DNA of 64,000 nucleotides, from NCBI GenBank assembly GCA_039527025.1, contig BAAAJN010000006.1, forward strand, positions 1 through 64,000, in the 5' to 3' direction. Source of the DNA: Microlunatus lacustris (GTDB lineage Bacteria; Actinomycetota; Actinomycetes; Propionibacteriales; Propionibacteriaceae). A program made the translations under genes and the position numbers. This document shows positions 33,265-43,431 of this stretch, one piece after another (position 1 is the stretch's first letter; each line of letters begins with the position of its first letter). Under the pieces are notes generated by a model that saw nothing but the letters and a program-made list of their open reading frames with translations, searched no databases and had not been told where the DNA came from.

Positions 33265-33851
33265 GGCTGCTCCTCGGTCGGGCGGGCGTCGGGGGCGGGC
33301 TGCTCGGGGTCGACCGGCCGCGGCGCCCGGGCGTCCTGCTCCCGTTCCTCGGCCTCCTCGGCGAGCTGGGCGGCGTAGCGCTCCGGCCAGGTCTGGAGGT
33401 CGTAGAGCTTGAGGATGAGCGCGTGCTGGCCGGGGCCGTAGTAGTCGCGGCGGGCGGTGAGCTGCTCGAACCCGAGGTGCTGGTAGAGCGCGATCGCGGC
33501 CTCGTTGTCGTAGTCCACCTCCAGCAGCACGGCCCGGACACCGAGGCGGCGGACGGCCGCCAGCCCGGCGGTGACCAGGGCGGTGCCCAGGCCCTCCCGG
33601 CGGTGGCCCGGCGCGACGACGACCCGGTGCAGGTCGGCGTGCTCGCCGACCGTGCGGAGGGCCACCGCGCCCAGCACCTGCTCGGCCCGGGCCAGCAGGA
33701 CCGTCCGGCCCTCCCCCAGCAGCTCGCCGGCCCAGCTGCGCTCGCTCCACTGCTCGGCCTCGGGGAACCCGGCCCGCTCCAGCGCGAGCACGGCGGGCAG
33801 GTCGTCGCGGTGGGCCGGGCTGATGCTCACCGAGCCGGTGCGGACGCTCAC
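33261..33851 (-). CDS. rimI: Ribosomal protein alanine N-acetyltransferase RimI-like (GNAT)
   Basis: 196 aa. GNAT fold with the acetyl-CoA loop VAPGHRREGLGTALV, then LLEVDYDNEAAIALYQHLGF and YYGPGQHALIL, the RimI pattern. RimI acetylates the N-terminus of ribosomal protein S18. The C-terminal 50 residues are a charged, Pro-rich tail beyond the family norm. It starts at GTG 33851 overlapping the tsaB stop by 4 nt. The gene order tsaB-rimI-tsaD is widespread. Confidence 0.92.
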   Translation of the reverse strand: MSVRTGSVSISPAHRDDLPAVLALERAGFPEAEQWSERSWAGELLGEGRTVLLARAEQVLGAVALRTVGEHADLHRVVVAPGHRREGLGTALVTAGLAAVRRLGVRAVLLEVDYDNEAAIALYQHLGFEQLTARRDYYGPGQHALILKLYDLQTWPERYAAQLAEEAEEREQDARAPRPVDPEQPAPDARPTEEQP

Positions 33852-34516
33852 CGGGGCCCCCGGGGCAGCAGCACGGACTTGCGGCGGGTGGGCTCGGCCG
33901 CGTCGGGGCGGCGGAGGTAGAGCGGTTCGCGACCGGCGTCGGGCAGGTCGAGCCCGTGCGCGGCCAGCACGCCGGCGTCGAGGGTCCGGGGTCCGATCAC
34001 CGCGTCCAGCACCTGCGGGTAGAGGTCGGCGGCCGGCCCGACGGTCGACAGCCGTGGCACCTCGCCGGGCGCGGACACCCTGGGCCCGTCGACGCGGCTG
34101 CCGTCGGCGTCGTAGCGGGCCCAGTAGACCTCGCGGCGGCGGGCGTCGGTCGCGACCACGAACCCCTGCCCCACCTGGTCGCGGTCCCGGTGCTCGAGCA
34201 CGTGCTGCCGAGCCAGCACGTCGAGGCTGCAGACCCCACGCCACGGTCGGCGCAGCGCGGAGGCGAGCACCTGGGCGGTGACGATGCCGACCCGCAGCCC
34301 GGTGAACGGTCCGGGGCCCAGCCCGACGACGAGCTGGTCGAGGTCACCCGGCCGGACCCCGGCCTCGGCCAGGCACTGCTGGACCAGCGGGGTGAGCTGC
34401 TCGACGTGGGCCCTCCGGTCGGCCACCCCGGCCACCGCGAGCACCTCGGTGCCGCGGGCGAGACCGACGGCCACGGTGGTCGAGGTGTCCACGGCCAGCA
34501 CCAGCGGCTCAGCCAC
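33848..34516 (-). CDS. tsaB: t6A biosynthesis protein TsaB
   Basis: 222 aa. N-terminal VLAVDTSTTVAVGLARG and the signature GLGPGPFTGLRVGI identify TsaB, the scaffold that pairs with TsaD. GTG 34516 overlaps the tsaE end by 8 nt. It is the second gene of the t6A operon. Confidence 0.95.
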   Translation of the reverse strand: MAEPLVLAVDTSTTVAVGLARGTEVLAVAGVADRRAHVEQLTPLVQQCLAEAGVRPGDLDQLVVGLGPGPFTGLRVGIVTAQVLASALRRPWRGVCSLDVLARQHVLEHRDRDQVGQGFVVATDARRREVYWARYDADGSRVDGPRVSAPGEVPRLSTVGPAADLYPQVLDAVIGPRTLDAGVLAAHGLDLPDAGREPLYLRRPDAAEPTRRKSVLLPRGPR

Positions 34517-35468
34517 GGGGGTTCCCGTGGTGCTGGCGCAACGCGTGCAGGTCGACCCCGGCCCAGCGGGGGCCGACCCCGTGCAGCGCGACCAGCCGGA
34601 GGTCGTCGTCGGCGTCCGGGGCGGGGCGGACGGCGATCTCGATCTCGAGCCGGTCCTGCGCCAGTCCCTCGGCCAGCCCGGCGCCCCACTCCACGACCGT
34701 GACGGCCTCAGCCAGGGTGGCGTCGAGGTCGAGGTCGTCGAGCTCCTCGGCGCTCTGCAGCCGGTAGGCGTCGACGTGCACCAGGGCCGGGCCGCCGTCG
34801 CGCGGGGGGTGGATCCGCGACAGCACGAAGGTGGGCGAGATGACGGGGCCGGTGGTGTCGAGGCCGCGGCCGAGACCCTGGGTCAAGGTGGTCTTGCCGG
34901 CGCCGAGGTCGCCGGTGGCGATCAGCAGGTCACCGGGCTGCAGCAGGGCGGCGAGCCGCTCCCCCAGGTCCTGCATGGCCGCTCCGGTGGGGACCAGGAC
35001 CACCGCGGGCAGGTCCTTGGCCAGCACGACCCCGTGCGGGGCGGACCGGTCGACGACGTAGCCGCGGTGCTCCCAGAAGGTGATCAGCTGGCCGAACTCG
35101 GCCCGCGCGAACAGCTCCACGCGGCGGTGGCCGGCCCGGGCGGCCAGCTCCTCCGCGGCGGAGACCAGCGCCGAGGCGATGCCGTGCCGCTGGAAGTCCG
35201 GGTGCACCGAGACGCGGGAGAAGGTGGCCACGCCGGGACCGGTGGGCACCACCAGCAGGGCCCCGGCCGGGCGGCCTGCGACCTCGGCGTAGACGCCGGT
35301 GCCGCGGGCCAGGGTGGCGGCCACCGAGGCGGCGGTCTCCGTGCTGGCGCTGGACGGCGGGTCGAGGGGCGGCCGGGCACCGAAGGCGGCGTGGATGACC
35401 TCGACCATCCCGGGGGCGTCGTCCTGCTCGGCCACCGAGACCACGAGATCCGTCATCGAGGTGCTCAC
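34509..35468 (-). CDS. tsaE: GNAT acetyltransferase-TsaE fusion
   Basis: 319 aa with two domains. Residues about 1-160 are a GNAT acetyltransferase (RVSVHPDFQRHGIASALV near 82-100, then FWEHRGYV). Residues about 165-319 are TsaE, with P-loop GDLGAGKTTLTQGLG (near 185), SPTFVLSRIH and VEWGAGLAEGL. TsaE resets the TsaB-TsaD complex by ATP hydrolysis and is normally about 150 aa, so the GNAT half is an addition. GTG 35468 lies 8 nt after TAGCAT; ATG 35456 with GGTGAG upstream is the alternative. The acetyl substrate is unknown. Confidence 0.9.
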   Translation of the reverse strand: MSTSMTDLVVSVAEQDDAPGMVEVIHAAFGARPPLDPPSSASTETAASVAATLARGTGVYAEVAGRPAGALLVVPTGPGVATFSRVSVHPDFQRHGIASALVSAAEELAARAGHRRVELFARAEFGQLITFWEHRGYVVDRSAPHGVVLAKDLPAVVLVPTGAAMQDLGERLAALLQPGDLLIATGDLGAGKTTLTQGLGRGLDTTGPVISPTFVLSRIHPPRDGGPALVHVDAYRLQSAEELDDLDLDATLAEAVTVVEWGAGLAEGLAQDRLEIEIAVRPAPDADDDLRLVALHGVGPRWAGVDLHALRQHHGNPRG

Positions 35469-35476
35469 CGGCGGAC

Positions 35477-35482
35477 ATGCTA
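35477..35482 (-). promoter_or_regulatory. -10 box of the t6A operon
   Basis: TAGCAT on the minus strand, 8 nt before GTG 35468. It directly abuts the terminator hairpin at 35483-35526. Confidence 0.45.
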
Positions 35483-35526
35483 GTGCCCCGGACCAGACGT
35501 GATCTCTCACGTCCGAGCCGGGGCAC
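35483..35526 (-). terminator. Two-tier terminator of the RNA helicase gene
   Basis: GTGCCCCGG 35483-35491 pairs with CCGGGGCAC 35518-35526. Inside, GACGTGA 35496-35502 pairs with TCACGTC 35507-35513 around TCTC, with 4-nt internal loops on each side. It lies 34 nt after the helicase stop and fills the -35 region of the tsaE promoter. Confidence 0.65.
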
Positions 35527-35559
35527 GGGTGCAGCAGGGGCGCCTTGCGGCGCCGGTGA

Positions 35560-38076
35560 TCAGCGCTCGAAGCTGCGACGCTGCGGGCGACGACCCTCGT
35601 AGCCGCCGGAGCGGGAGCGCGGCCCGCGCGAGCCGCGGTCACCGGAGGGGCGGCGGTTGCTGCGCGGCGGAGCGATCAGCCGCTCGTAGTCGGAGGAGCT
35701 GACGGCCACGCCGCTCGGCCGGACGGCCCCGGTGACGCCGGCCACGGCCGCGTCCCCGGGAGACCCGGTGAGCGACTCGGGCTTGACGCCGGCCTGGGAG
35801 GTGAGCCGGGTCATCTCCCGCCGCTGGTGCGGCAGCGCCAGGGTGACGACGACCCCGGTGCCACCGGCGCGGGCGGTGCGGCCGGCGCGGTGCAGGTACT
35901 CCTTGGGGCCGGCGGGCGGGTCCACCTGGAGCACGAGTCCGACCTCGTCGACGTGGATTCCGCGGGCGGCGACGTCGGTGGCGACGAGGACCGGCAGCTC
36001 GCCGTCCTTGAAGACCGAGAGGATCCGCGTGCGGGCGCCCTGGGTCAGGCCCCCGTGCAGTGCCCCCGCCATCACGCCGGCGTCGCGCAGCTGCTCGGCG
36101 ACGCGGTCGGCGCCCCGCTGGGTGCGGACGAAGACGACGGTGCGGCCCGGGCGGCCGGCGATCTCGGCGGTCAGGGTGGCCTTGTCGTGCGGGGCCACGT
36201 AGACCAGGTGGTGGGCCATGGTGGTGACGCTGGCCTGGCCGGAGTCGACCTCGTGGGTGACCGGGTTGCTCAGGTAGCGCTTGACCAGCCGGTCGATCGC
36301 CCCGTCCAGGGTGGCGGAGAACAGCATCCGCTGGCCGCCGGCCGGGATGGTGTCGAGGATCTGGGTGACGGCCGGCATGAAGCCGAGGTCGGCCATGTGG
36401 TCGGCCTCGTCGAGCACGATGGTCTCGATGCGGGTCAGGTCGACGGCGTTCTGGTCCATCAGGTCGATGAGCCGGCCCGGGGTGGCGACGACGACGTCGA
36501 CGCCGCGCTGGAAGGCCCGCAGCTGCGGGGTGTAGGACATGCCGCCGGCGATCAGGACGGTCGACAGGCCGAGGGTGCGGGCCAGCGGGTTCAGCACGTC
36601 GGTGACCTGCATGGCCAGCTCGCGGGTCGGCACGAGGACCAGGCCGCGCGGGTGCTTGCTGCTGCCGCCGGAGAGCCGGGTGAGCATCGGCAGGCCGAAG
36701 GCCAACGTCTTGCCCGAGCCGGTCTGGCCGCGGCCCAGGACGTCGCGACCCTTCAGCGCGTCCGGGATGGTCGCGGTCTGGATCGGGAAGGGGGCGGTGA
36801 TGCCGCCGGCGGTCAGCGCGCTGACCAGCGAGGGCGGCAAGCCCAGGCTGGCGAAGTCGCCGTCCGTGGTCGGCTGGGCGGTGGGTGCGGTGGTGGGCTC
36901 GGTGACAGTCACGTGCTGGTGCTCCTGCGGGGTGTCGCTCTGGTCGAGCGGACGGATGTCGGACTGGGGGGTGGTGCCGGGCGCCTGGTCGGGCGTCGCA
37001 GCGGCTGCACGCTCCTCGCGGTGCGCGGCGGTGCGGGGACGGTCGTCACGCCGGGCGGGGCGCTCGTCCCGGTCGTGGGCCGGGCGCTCGGTGCGCTCGT
37101 ACGCCGGACGCTCGGTGCGCTCGCCGTACGAGGGGCGACGGTCATCGCGGTTGTACGCCGGGCGCTCGGTGCGGTCCCCGGACGAGGGACGACGGTCGTC
37201 CCGGTTGTGCGCCGGGCGCTCGGTCCGCTCGCCGTAGGAAGGACGACGGTCGTCCCGGTTGTACGCCGGACGCTCGGTCCGCTCGCCGTAGGACGGGCGA
37301 CGGTCGTCACGGTTGGTCGTGGGGCGGCGGTCGTCCCGGTTGTACGCCGGACGCTCGGTCCGCTCGCCGTAGGAAGGACGACGGTCGTCCCGGTTGTACG
37401 CCGGACGCTCGGTCCGCTCGCCGTAGGACGGGCGACGGTCGTCACGGTTGGTCGTGGGGCGGCGGTCGTCCCGGTTGTACGCCGGACGCTCACTGCGGTC
37501 CCCGTACGAAGGACGACGGTCATCCCGGTTGTTCGTGGGCCGACGGTCGTCACGGTTGTAGGCGGGACGGGCGCTCCGCTCGCCGGAGGAGGGGCGACGG
37601 TCGTCGCGGTTGTACGCCGGACGCTCAGTGCGGTCGCCGCCGCCGCCGAAGGACGGCCGACGGTCGTCGCGGTTGTACGCCGGACGCTCGGTGCGGTCGC
37701 CGTAGGAGGGGCGACGGTCCTCGCGGTTGTACGCCGGACGCTCAGTGCGGTCGCCACCGCCGCCGCCGAAGGACGGCCGACGGTCGTCGCGGTTGTACGG
37801 CGGACGCTCGGTGCGGTCGCCGTAGGAGGGGCGACGGTCGTCGCGGTTGTACGCCGGACGCTCAGTGCGGTCGCCACCGAAGGAAGGGCGACGGTCCTCA
37901 CGGGCGGCGACCGGGGTGCGCTCGGCCCGGTCGTCTCGACGCGGGCTGGGGTTGGACTGGCCGCCGCGGCGGCGGGGGTCGTGACCCCGGTCCTTCCGCT
38001 CGGCCGAGCTCCAGCGCTTCTTCTCCGTGCCGTCCGCCTTGCGGGACTTGGGCGCGGGCTTGCTCTTGGCAGGCAT
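35560..38076 (-). CDS. DEAD-box RNA helicase with long repeat-rich N-terminus
   Basis: 838 aa. The helicase core (about 400-790) has the Q motif FPIQTATIPDAL, Walker A GQTGSGKT (near 450), DEAD in VLDEADHMAD (near 553), SAT and HRAGRTARAG. It is RhlE-like and unwinds or remodels RNA. Before it lie about 340 residues of disordered, Arg/Asp-rich repeats: 12 copies of RP-A/P-Y/H-N-R-D/E-DRRP, mostly an 18-residue unit. The C-terminal tail is Arg/Gly/Ser-rich. Such charged tracts can drive RNA binding or phase separation (inference). ATG 38076 starts MPAKSKPAPK; the longer frame lacks support. Confidence 0.93.
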   Translation of the reverse strand: MPAKSKPAPKSRKADGTEKKRWSSAERKDRGHDPRRRGGQSNPSPRRDDRAERTPVAAREDRRPSFGGDRTERPAYNRDDRRPSYGDRTERPPYNRDDRRPSFGGGGGDRTERPAYNREDRRPSYGDRTERPAYNRDDRRPSFGGGGDRTERPAYNRDDRRPSSGERSARPAYNRDDRRPTNNRDDRRPSYGDRSERPAYNRDDRRPTTNRDDRRPSYGERTERPAYNRDDRRPSYGERTERPAYNRDDRRPTTNRDDRRPSYGERTERPAYNRDDRRPSYGERTERPAHNRDDRRPSSGDRTERPAYNRDDRRPSYGERTERPAYERTERPAHDRDERPARRDDRPRTAAHREERAAAATPDQAPGTTPQSDIRPLDQSDTPQEHQHVTVTEPTTAPTAQPTTDGDFASLGLPPSLVSALTAGGITAPFPIQTATIPDALKGRDVLGRGQTGSGKTLAFGLPMLTRLSGGSSKHPRGLVLVPTRELAMQVTDVLNPLARTLGLSTVLIAGGMSYTPQLRAFQRGVDVVVATPGRLIDLMDQNAVDLTRIETIVLDEADHMADLGFMPAVTQILDTIPAGGQRMLFSATLDGAIDRLVKRYLSNPVTHEVDSGQASVTTMAHHLVYVAPHDKATLTAEIAGRPGRTVVFVRTQRGADRVAEQLRDAGVMAGALHGGLTQGARTRILSVFKDGELPVLVATDVAARGIHVDEVGLVLQVDPPAGPKEYLHRAGRTARAGGTGVVVTLALPHQRREMTRLTSQAGVKPESLTGSPGDAAVAGVTGAVRPSGVAVSSSDYERLIAPPRSNRRPSGDRGSRGPRSRSGGYEGRRPQRRSFER
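36990..37900. repeat. In-frame tandem repeats inside the RNA helicase gene
   Basis: Units of mostly 54 nt encode RPAYNRDDRRPSYGERTE variants. Over 37217-37491 a 135-bp higher-order unit is repeated with complete identity (37220-37354 equals 37355-37489), a sign of recent duplication or conversion. Confidence 0.9.
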
Positions 38077-38382
38077 GCATCTCACTTCTGTCCGGCGGTG
38101 CGGACCTGGTACAGGCACGTCAACGCCCGAACCATCGCAAGATGTGGTGGGAAGACGAGCCTCGGTGCGCTGCTCCGTCGTGGAGCGCGCGGTGGGCGTG
38201 GCCGCTGGGAGCAGCCAGAAGGACAACTTTACCATCCGGGCCGCGAGCCGTTGACCACCAGATTCCAGCTACGCTTCCCGACCCTCCCAGGCCGGGTCCT
38301 CAGCCGTAGCACCGGTGGACCCGCTCGACCCGGAGGCCGAACACGGGGTGCAACGCGACCTGCCGCTCGGGCATTCCCGGTC
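38077..38382 (-). promoter_or_regulatory. Upstream region of the RNA helicase gene
   Basis: 306 nt without a gene. TAAAGT on the minus strand (38231-38226) fits a -10 box and would give a leader of about 145 nt, long for this genome. Long leaders are common for RNA helicases under cold or autoregulatory control. The part next to alr shows no clear terminator. Confidence 0.35.
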
Positions 38383-39534
38383 TCAGCCGGTGCCCCCGTC
38401 GCCTCGGTAGCGGCGCGGCACCCGCTCCCCCACCCGGGTGACGATCTCGTAGCCGATGGTGCCGCACCACGCCGCCCAGTCGGCGGCCGTCGGCTCCCCC
38501 GCCCCACCCGGCCCGAACAGCACCACCTCGTCCCCGATCTCGGCCGGCCCGGGCAGCTCGACCACCAGCTGGTCCATGCACACCCGGCCCCGGACAGGCG
38601 CCCGCTCGCCGGCCACCTGCACCTCCGCGACGTCACTGGCGTGCCGCGGCACCCCGTCGGCGTAGCCGAGCGGCACCAGCCCGACGGTGACCGGGCGGGG
38701 GGCGATCCAGGTCCAGCCGTAGGACACCCCCGCTCCGGCGGCCAGGTCCTTCACCTGCGCCAGCTGGGCCCGCAGGGTCATCGCCGGACGCAGGGTCACC
38801 CCGGCCCGGGCGGCGAGGCCGGGGGCCGGGTCCACGCCGTAGCTGGCGATCCCGACCCGGACGAGGTCGTAGCGCGCCTCGGGAGCCACCAGAGCGCCGG
38901 CCGAGTTGGCCAGGTGCCGCAGCGGCGGTTCCAGCCCGGCCACCCGGGCGCGGGCGTACGCGTCGTCGAACGCGGCGACCTGGAGGGCGACGGAGGGGTG
39001 GCCCGGCTCGTCCGCCGCCGCGAGGTGGGACCAGAGGGCGACCACCTCCAGGGCACCGGCGGCCTCGGCCTCGGCGGCCGCGGCGCAGAGCGCGTCCCAC
39101 TCCGACGACGCGGCGCCGTTGCGGGAGAGCCCGGTGTCGATCTTGAGGTGCACCCGCGCCGGCTGCTCGGCGGTGGCGGCGGCGCCGACCAGGCGGCTGA
39201 CCTGCTCGGTGGTGGACACCGAGACGTCGACGCCGGCGGCGACCAGCGGGGTGAGGTCCTCGTCCACGCCGTAGAGCCAGGCCAGCACCGCTCCGGTGTC
39301 GCCGGACTCACGCAGCGCGAGGGCTTCGGCCGGCGTGGCCACGCCCAACCAGGCCGCGCCGACCGACCGGGCGGCCCGGGCGCACGGCACCAGGCCGTGG
39401 CCGTAGCCGTCGGCCTTGACCACCACCATCACCGCCGCCGGGGCGACCAGCGCGGCCAGCGCCGAGACGTTGGCCCGGACGGCGTCCAGGTCGACGTCGG
39501 CGCTGGCCGTCAGCGGGTCGATCCGGGCGGTCAC
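38383..39534 (-). CDS. alr: Alanine racemase
   Basis: PLP enzyme making D-alanine for peptidoglycan. 383 aa, normal. The PLP lysine is in VVVKADGYGHG (near residue 38). LHLKIDTGLSRNG-type sequence appears as VHLKIDTGLSRNG, and the C-terminal domain has RVCMDQLVVEL. GTG 39534 overlaps the nnrD stop as GTGA, so I prefer it to GTG 39549. It is downstream of nnrD, acpS and glmS in a wall/cofactor cluster common in actinobacteria. Confidence 0.96.
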   Translation of the reverse strand: MTARIDPLTASADVDLDAVRANVSALAALVAPAAVMVVVKADGYGHGLVPCARAARSVGAAWLGVATPAEALALRESGDTGAVLAWLYGVDEDLTPLVAAGVDVSVSTTEQVSRLVGAAATAEQPARVHLKIDTGLSRNGAASSEWDALCAAAAEAEAAGALEVVALWSHLAAADEPGHPSVALQVAAFDDAYARARVAGLEPPLRHLANSAGALVAPEARYDLVRVGIASYGVDPAPGLAARAGVTLRPAMTLRAQLAQVKDLAAGAGVSYGWTWIAPRPVTVGLVPLGYADGVPRHASDVAEVQVAGERAPVRGRVCMDQLVVELPGPAEIGDEVVLFGPGGAGEPTAADWAAWCGTIGYEIVTRVGERVPRRYRGDGGTG

Positions 39535-40991
39535 CGGTCGACGTCCCACCCGTGGTCCCGGGCCACGGCCTCGAGCCGGCCCAGCGTCTCCGGCAGCCGC
39601 GCGGCGAGGGTGTGCGGCGGCAGCGGTCCGGGGTGGTCGCGGGCGGTCACCGCCTGGGCCGAGGCGCCGAGCAGTCCCGCCTGCCAGGCCGGCAGGCCGG
39701 CCGCCAGCAGGGTGGCGCAGATGCCGCCGAGGACGTCACCGGACCCGGCCTGGGCCGTCCAGGCGGGGCCGGGCGCCGCCACGCCCACCCAGCCGTGCTC
39801 GGGGCTGGCGACCAGCTGGCTGGCCCCCTTGAGCAGCACCGTGGCGCCGGTCCGGTCGACGGCCGCCCGGACGGCGCGGTAGGGGTCCTCCTCGACCCAG
39901 CCCCGCTCACGGTCGAGCAGCCGGGCGAGCTCGCCGGCGTGCGGGGTCAGCAGCCAGCTCCCGGGCACGTGGTCGGGCAGGTGGCGGAGCCCGTCGGCGT
40001 CGACCACCGCCGGCAGTCCGGTGTCGAGGGCTGAGGCCACGACGTCGGCACCGTCGGGCCGCTCGCCCCAGCCGGACCCCAGCAGGTGCGCCTGCACCCG
40101 GCCCGGGGAGAACACCACGTTGGGCAGCTGCGCGCGGACCAGGTCGGCGGGCCGGTCGGCGCCGAGGAAGCGGACCATGCCGGCCCCGGCGTGCACCGCG
40201 CCGTAGGTGGAGAGCAGCCCGGCGCCGGGGTACTCCTCCGAGCCGGCGTCCAGGCCGACGACGCCCCGGGCGTACTTGTCGCTGGCCGCCCCGGGGTAGG
40301 GCCAGGCGCGGGCCAGGTCGTCCTCGTCCAGCCCGTGCAGCCAGCCCTCGGCGGTGTCCTCAGCCGGGTCCAGGCCGATGTCGACGAGGTCGACCACGCC
40401 GCAGCGGCTGCGGGCGGGCTCCAGCAGGTGGCACGGCTTGTGCACGCCGAACGTGACCGTCCGGTCGGCCCGGAAGGCCGGTCCGGGCACGCCTCCGGTG
40501 TCGGCGTCGACCCCGGAGGGCAGGTCGACCGCCACCACGGGCCAGCCCGCCTGCTGCACCGCGGCGGCCAGCCGGGCCACCGGCTCGGGAAGCCCCGGCC
40601 GGCCGCCGATGCCCAGCACGCCGTCGACCACGAGGGTGACCGGACCGGCCAACCGGCCGTCGTCGGGCAGGTCCTCGACCCGGCCGCCGGCGGCGAGCAG
40701 GGCGGCGAGCCCGGCGGCGTGCGGCCGGCCCAGGCAGGCGACCGCCCGCACCGCCACCCCCCGGGCCGCGAGCCGGGCGCCGGCGAACAGCGCGTCGCCG
40801 CCGTTGTTCCCGGGTCCCACCAGCACGGTGACGGCGGTGCCGTAGAGCCGTCCGGCCCGGCGGCGCAGCTCGGCCAGCAGCACGGCGGCCAGCCCGGCGG
40901 CGGCCCGCTGCATCAGGGCGTCGTCGCCGGTGGTGATCATGGTCTGGCGTTCGAGATCCCGCACGGTGCCGGCGGTCGCGGCGATGATCAC
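39531..40991 (-). CDS. nnr: Bifunctional NAD(P)H-hydrate epimerase / ADP-dependent dehydratase
   Basis: 486 aa, repairs hydrated NADH/NADPH. The N-terminal epimerase (YjeF_N) has VLVGPGNNGGDALFAGARL. The C-terminal ribokinase-like dehydratase has LTPHAGELARLL and AQAGSGDVLGGICATLLA. GTG 40991 begins VIIAATAGTVRDLE. The 4-nt overlap with alr implies coupling. Confidence 0.95.
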   Translation of the reverse strand: MIIAATAGTVRDLERQTMITTGDDALMQRAAAGLAAVLLAELRRRAGRLYGTAVTVLVGPGNNGGDALFAGARLAARGVAVRAVACLGRPHAAGLAALLAAGGRVEDLPDDGRLAGPVTLVVDGVLGIGGRPGLPEPVARLAAAVQQAGWPVVAVDLPSGVDADTGGVPGPAFRADRTVTFGVHKPCHLLEPARSRCGVVDLVDIGLDPAEDTAEGWLHGLDEDDLARAWPYPGAASDKYARGVVGLDAGSEEYPGAGLLSTYGAVHAGAGMVRFLGADRPADLVRAQLPNVVFSPGRVQAHLLGSGWGERPDGADVVASALDTGLPAVVDADGLRHLPDHVPGSWLLTPHAGELARLLDRERGWVEEDPYRAVRAAVDRTGATVLLKGASQLVASPEHGWVGVAAPGPAWTAQAGSGDVLGGICATLLAAGLPAWQAGLLGASAQAVTARDHPGPLPPHTLAARLPETLGRLEAVARDHGWDVDR

Positions 40992-41000
40992 GGTGCGCTC

Positions 41001-41026
41001 CTGATCATGGTCTTGAACCTGATCAG
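41001..41026. repeat. Inverted repeat between acpS and nnr
   Basis: CTGATCA 41001-41007 and TGATCAG 41020-41026, with further GATCATG copies at 41003 and 41036. It lies in the 52-nt gap between acpS and nnr and may be a small regulatory or folding element. Confidence 0.3.
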
Positions 41027-41043
41027 GACGGTCCCGATCATGC

Positions 41044-41394
41044 TCAGCCCTCGCACACCACGACAGCGGAGGCGATCCCGGCGTCGTGGGAGAGCGAGAC
41101 GTGGATGGCGGCGACCCCGAGGGCGGCGGCCCGGGCCGCGACGGTGCCGGTGACGAGGAACGACGGGCGACCGCTGGCGTCGGTGACGATCTCGGCGTCC
41201 AGCCAGGACATCCCCGACGGCGCCCCGAGCGCCTTGGCCAACGCCTCCTTCGCCGCGAACCTGGCCGCTTGCGACGCGACCGGGCGCTCGGCCTCCGCCG
41301 GGGTGAAGAGCCGGCGCACCATCCCGGGCCGCCGCTGCACGGCGGTGGCGAACCGGCTCACGTCGCAGACGTCGATGCCCACCCCGACGATCAC
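41044..41394 (-). CDS. acpS: Holo-[acyl-carrier-protein] synthase
   Basis: Attaches 4'-phosphopantetheine to acyl carrier proteins. 116 aa, standard. GVGIDVCDVSRF at the N-terminus and RFAAKEALAKALG (the Mg-binding E/K helix) are hallmarks, with VSLSHDAGIASA near the end. GTG 41394 is the family start. Between it and glmS lie about 105 nt with a distant 9-bp inverted repeat (41404-41412 / 41463-41471) but no obvious promoter. Confidence 0.96.
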   Translation of the reverse strand: MIVGVGIDVCDVSRFATAVQRRPGMVRRLFTPAEAERPVASQAARFAAKEALAKALGAPSGMSWLDAEIVTDASGRPSFLVTGTVAARAAALGVAAIHVSLSHDAGIASAVVVCEG

Positions 41395-41499
41395 GACACT
41401 GCTCGCCGCAGGGGCTGGAGCTCGCTCCGCTCACGCTGATCTCTTCTCAAGCGCCACGACCACCTGCGGCGTCCGGACGGACGACCTCGCTGCGCTCGG

Positions 41500-43344
<1,845 letters not shown>

Positions 43345-43351
43345 GGGCCGA

Positions 43352-43357
43352 ACCCTA
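43352..43357 (-). promoter_or_regulatory. -10 box, leaderless start of glmS
   Basis: TAGGGT on the minus strand, then 7 nt, then ATG 43344. Confidence 0.55.
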
Positions 43358-43418
43358 CCGGCCGGGACCACCGAGGACCCTGGCGTGACACGGACCCGGC
43401 GACCGAGCCTGGAGCGGT

Positions 43419-43424
43419 TAGATT
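43419..43424 (+). promoter_or_regulatory. -10 box, leaderless start of coaA
   Basis: TAGATT, then 7 nt, then GTG 43432. This fixes the coaA start. Confidence 0.55.
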
Positions 43425-43431
43425 CCCTCCT

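Noticed and set aside
36990..37900. Regular repeats resembling a CRISPR array
   Set aside because: They are in-frame coding repeats of the RNA helicase with no unique spacers and no cas genes nearby.
41395..41499. Possible mobile-element remnant between acpS and glmS
   Set aside because: Only short CTCGCT-type repeats and a distant 9-bp inverted repeat; too little to support an element.
43345..43431. glmS ribozyme between glmS and coaA
   Set aside because: The glmS transcript appears leaderless (TAGGGT 7 nt before ATG), so no leader exists to hold a ribozyme.
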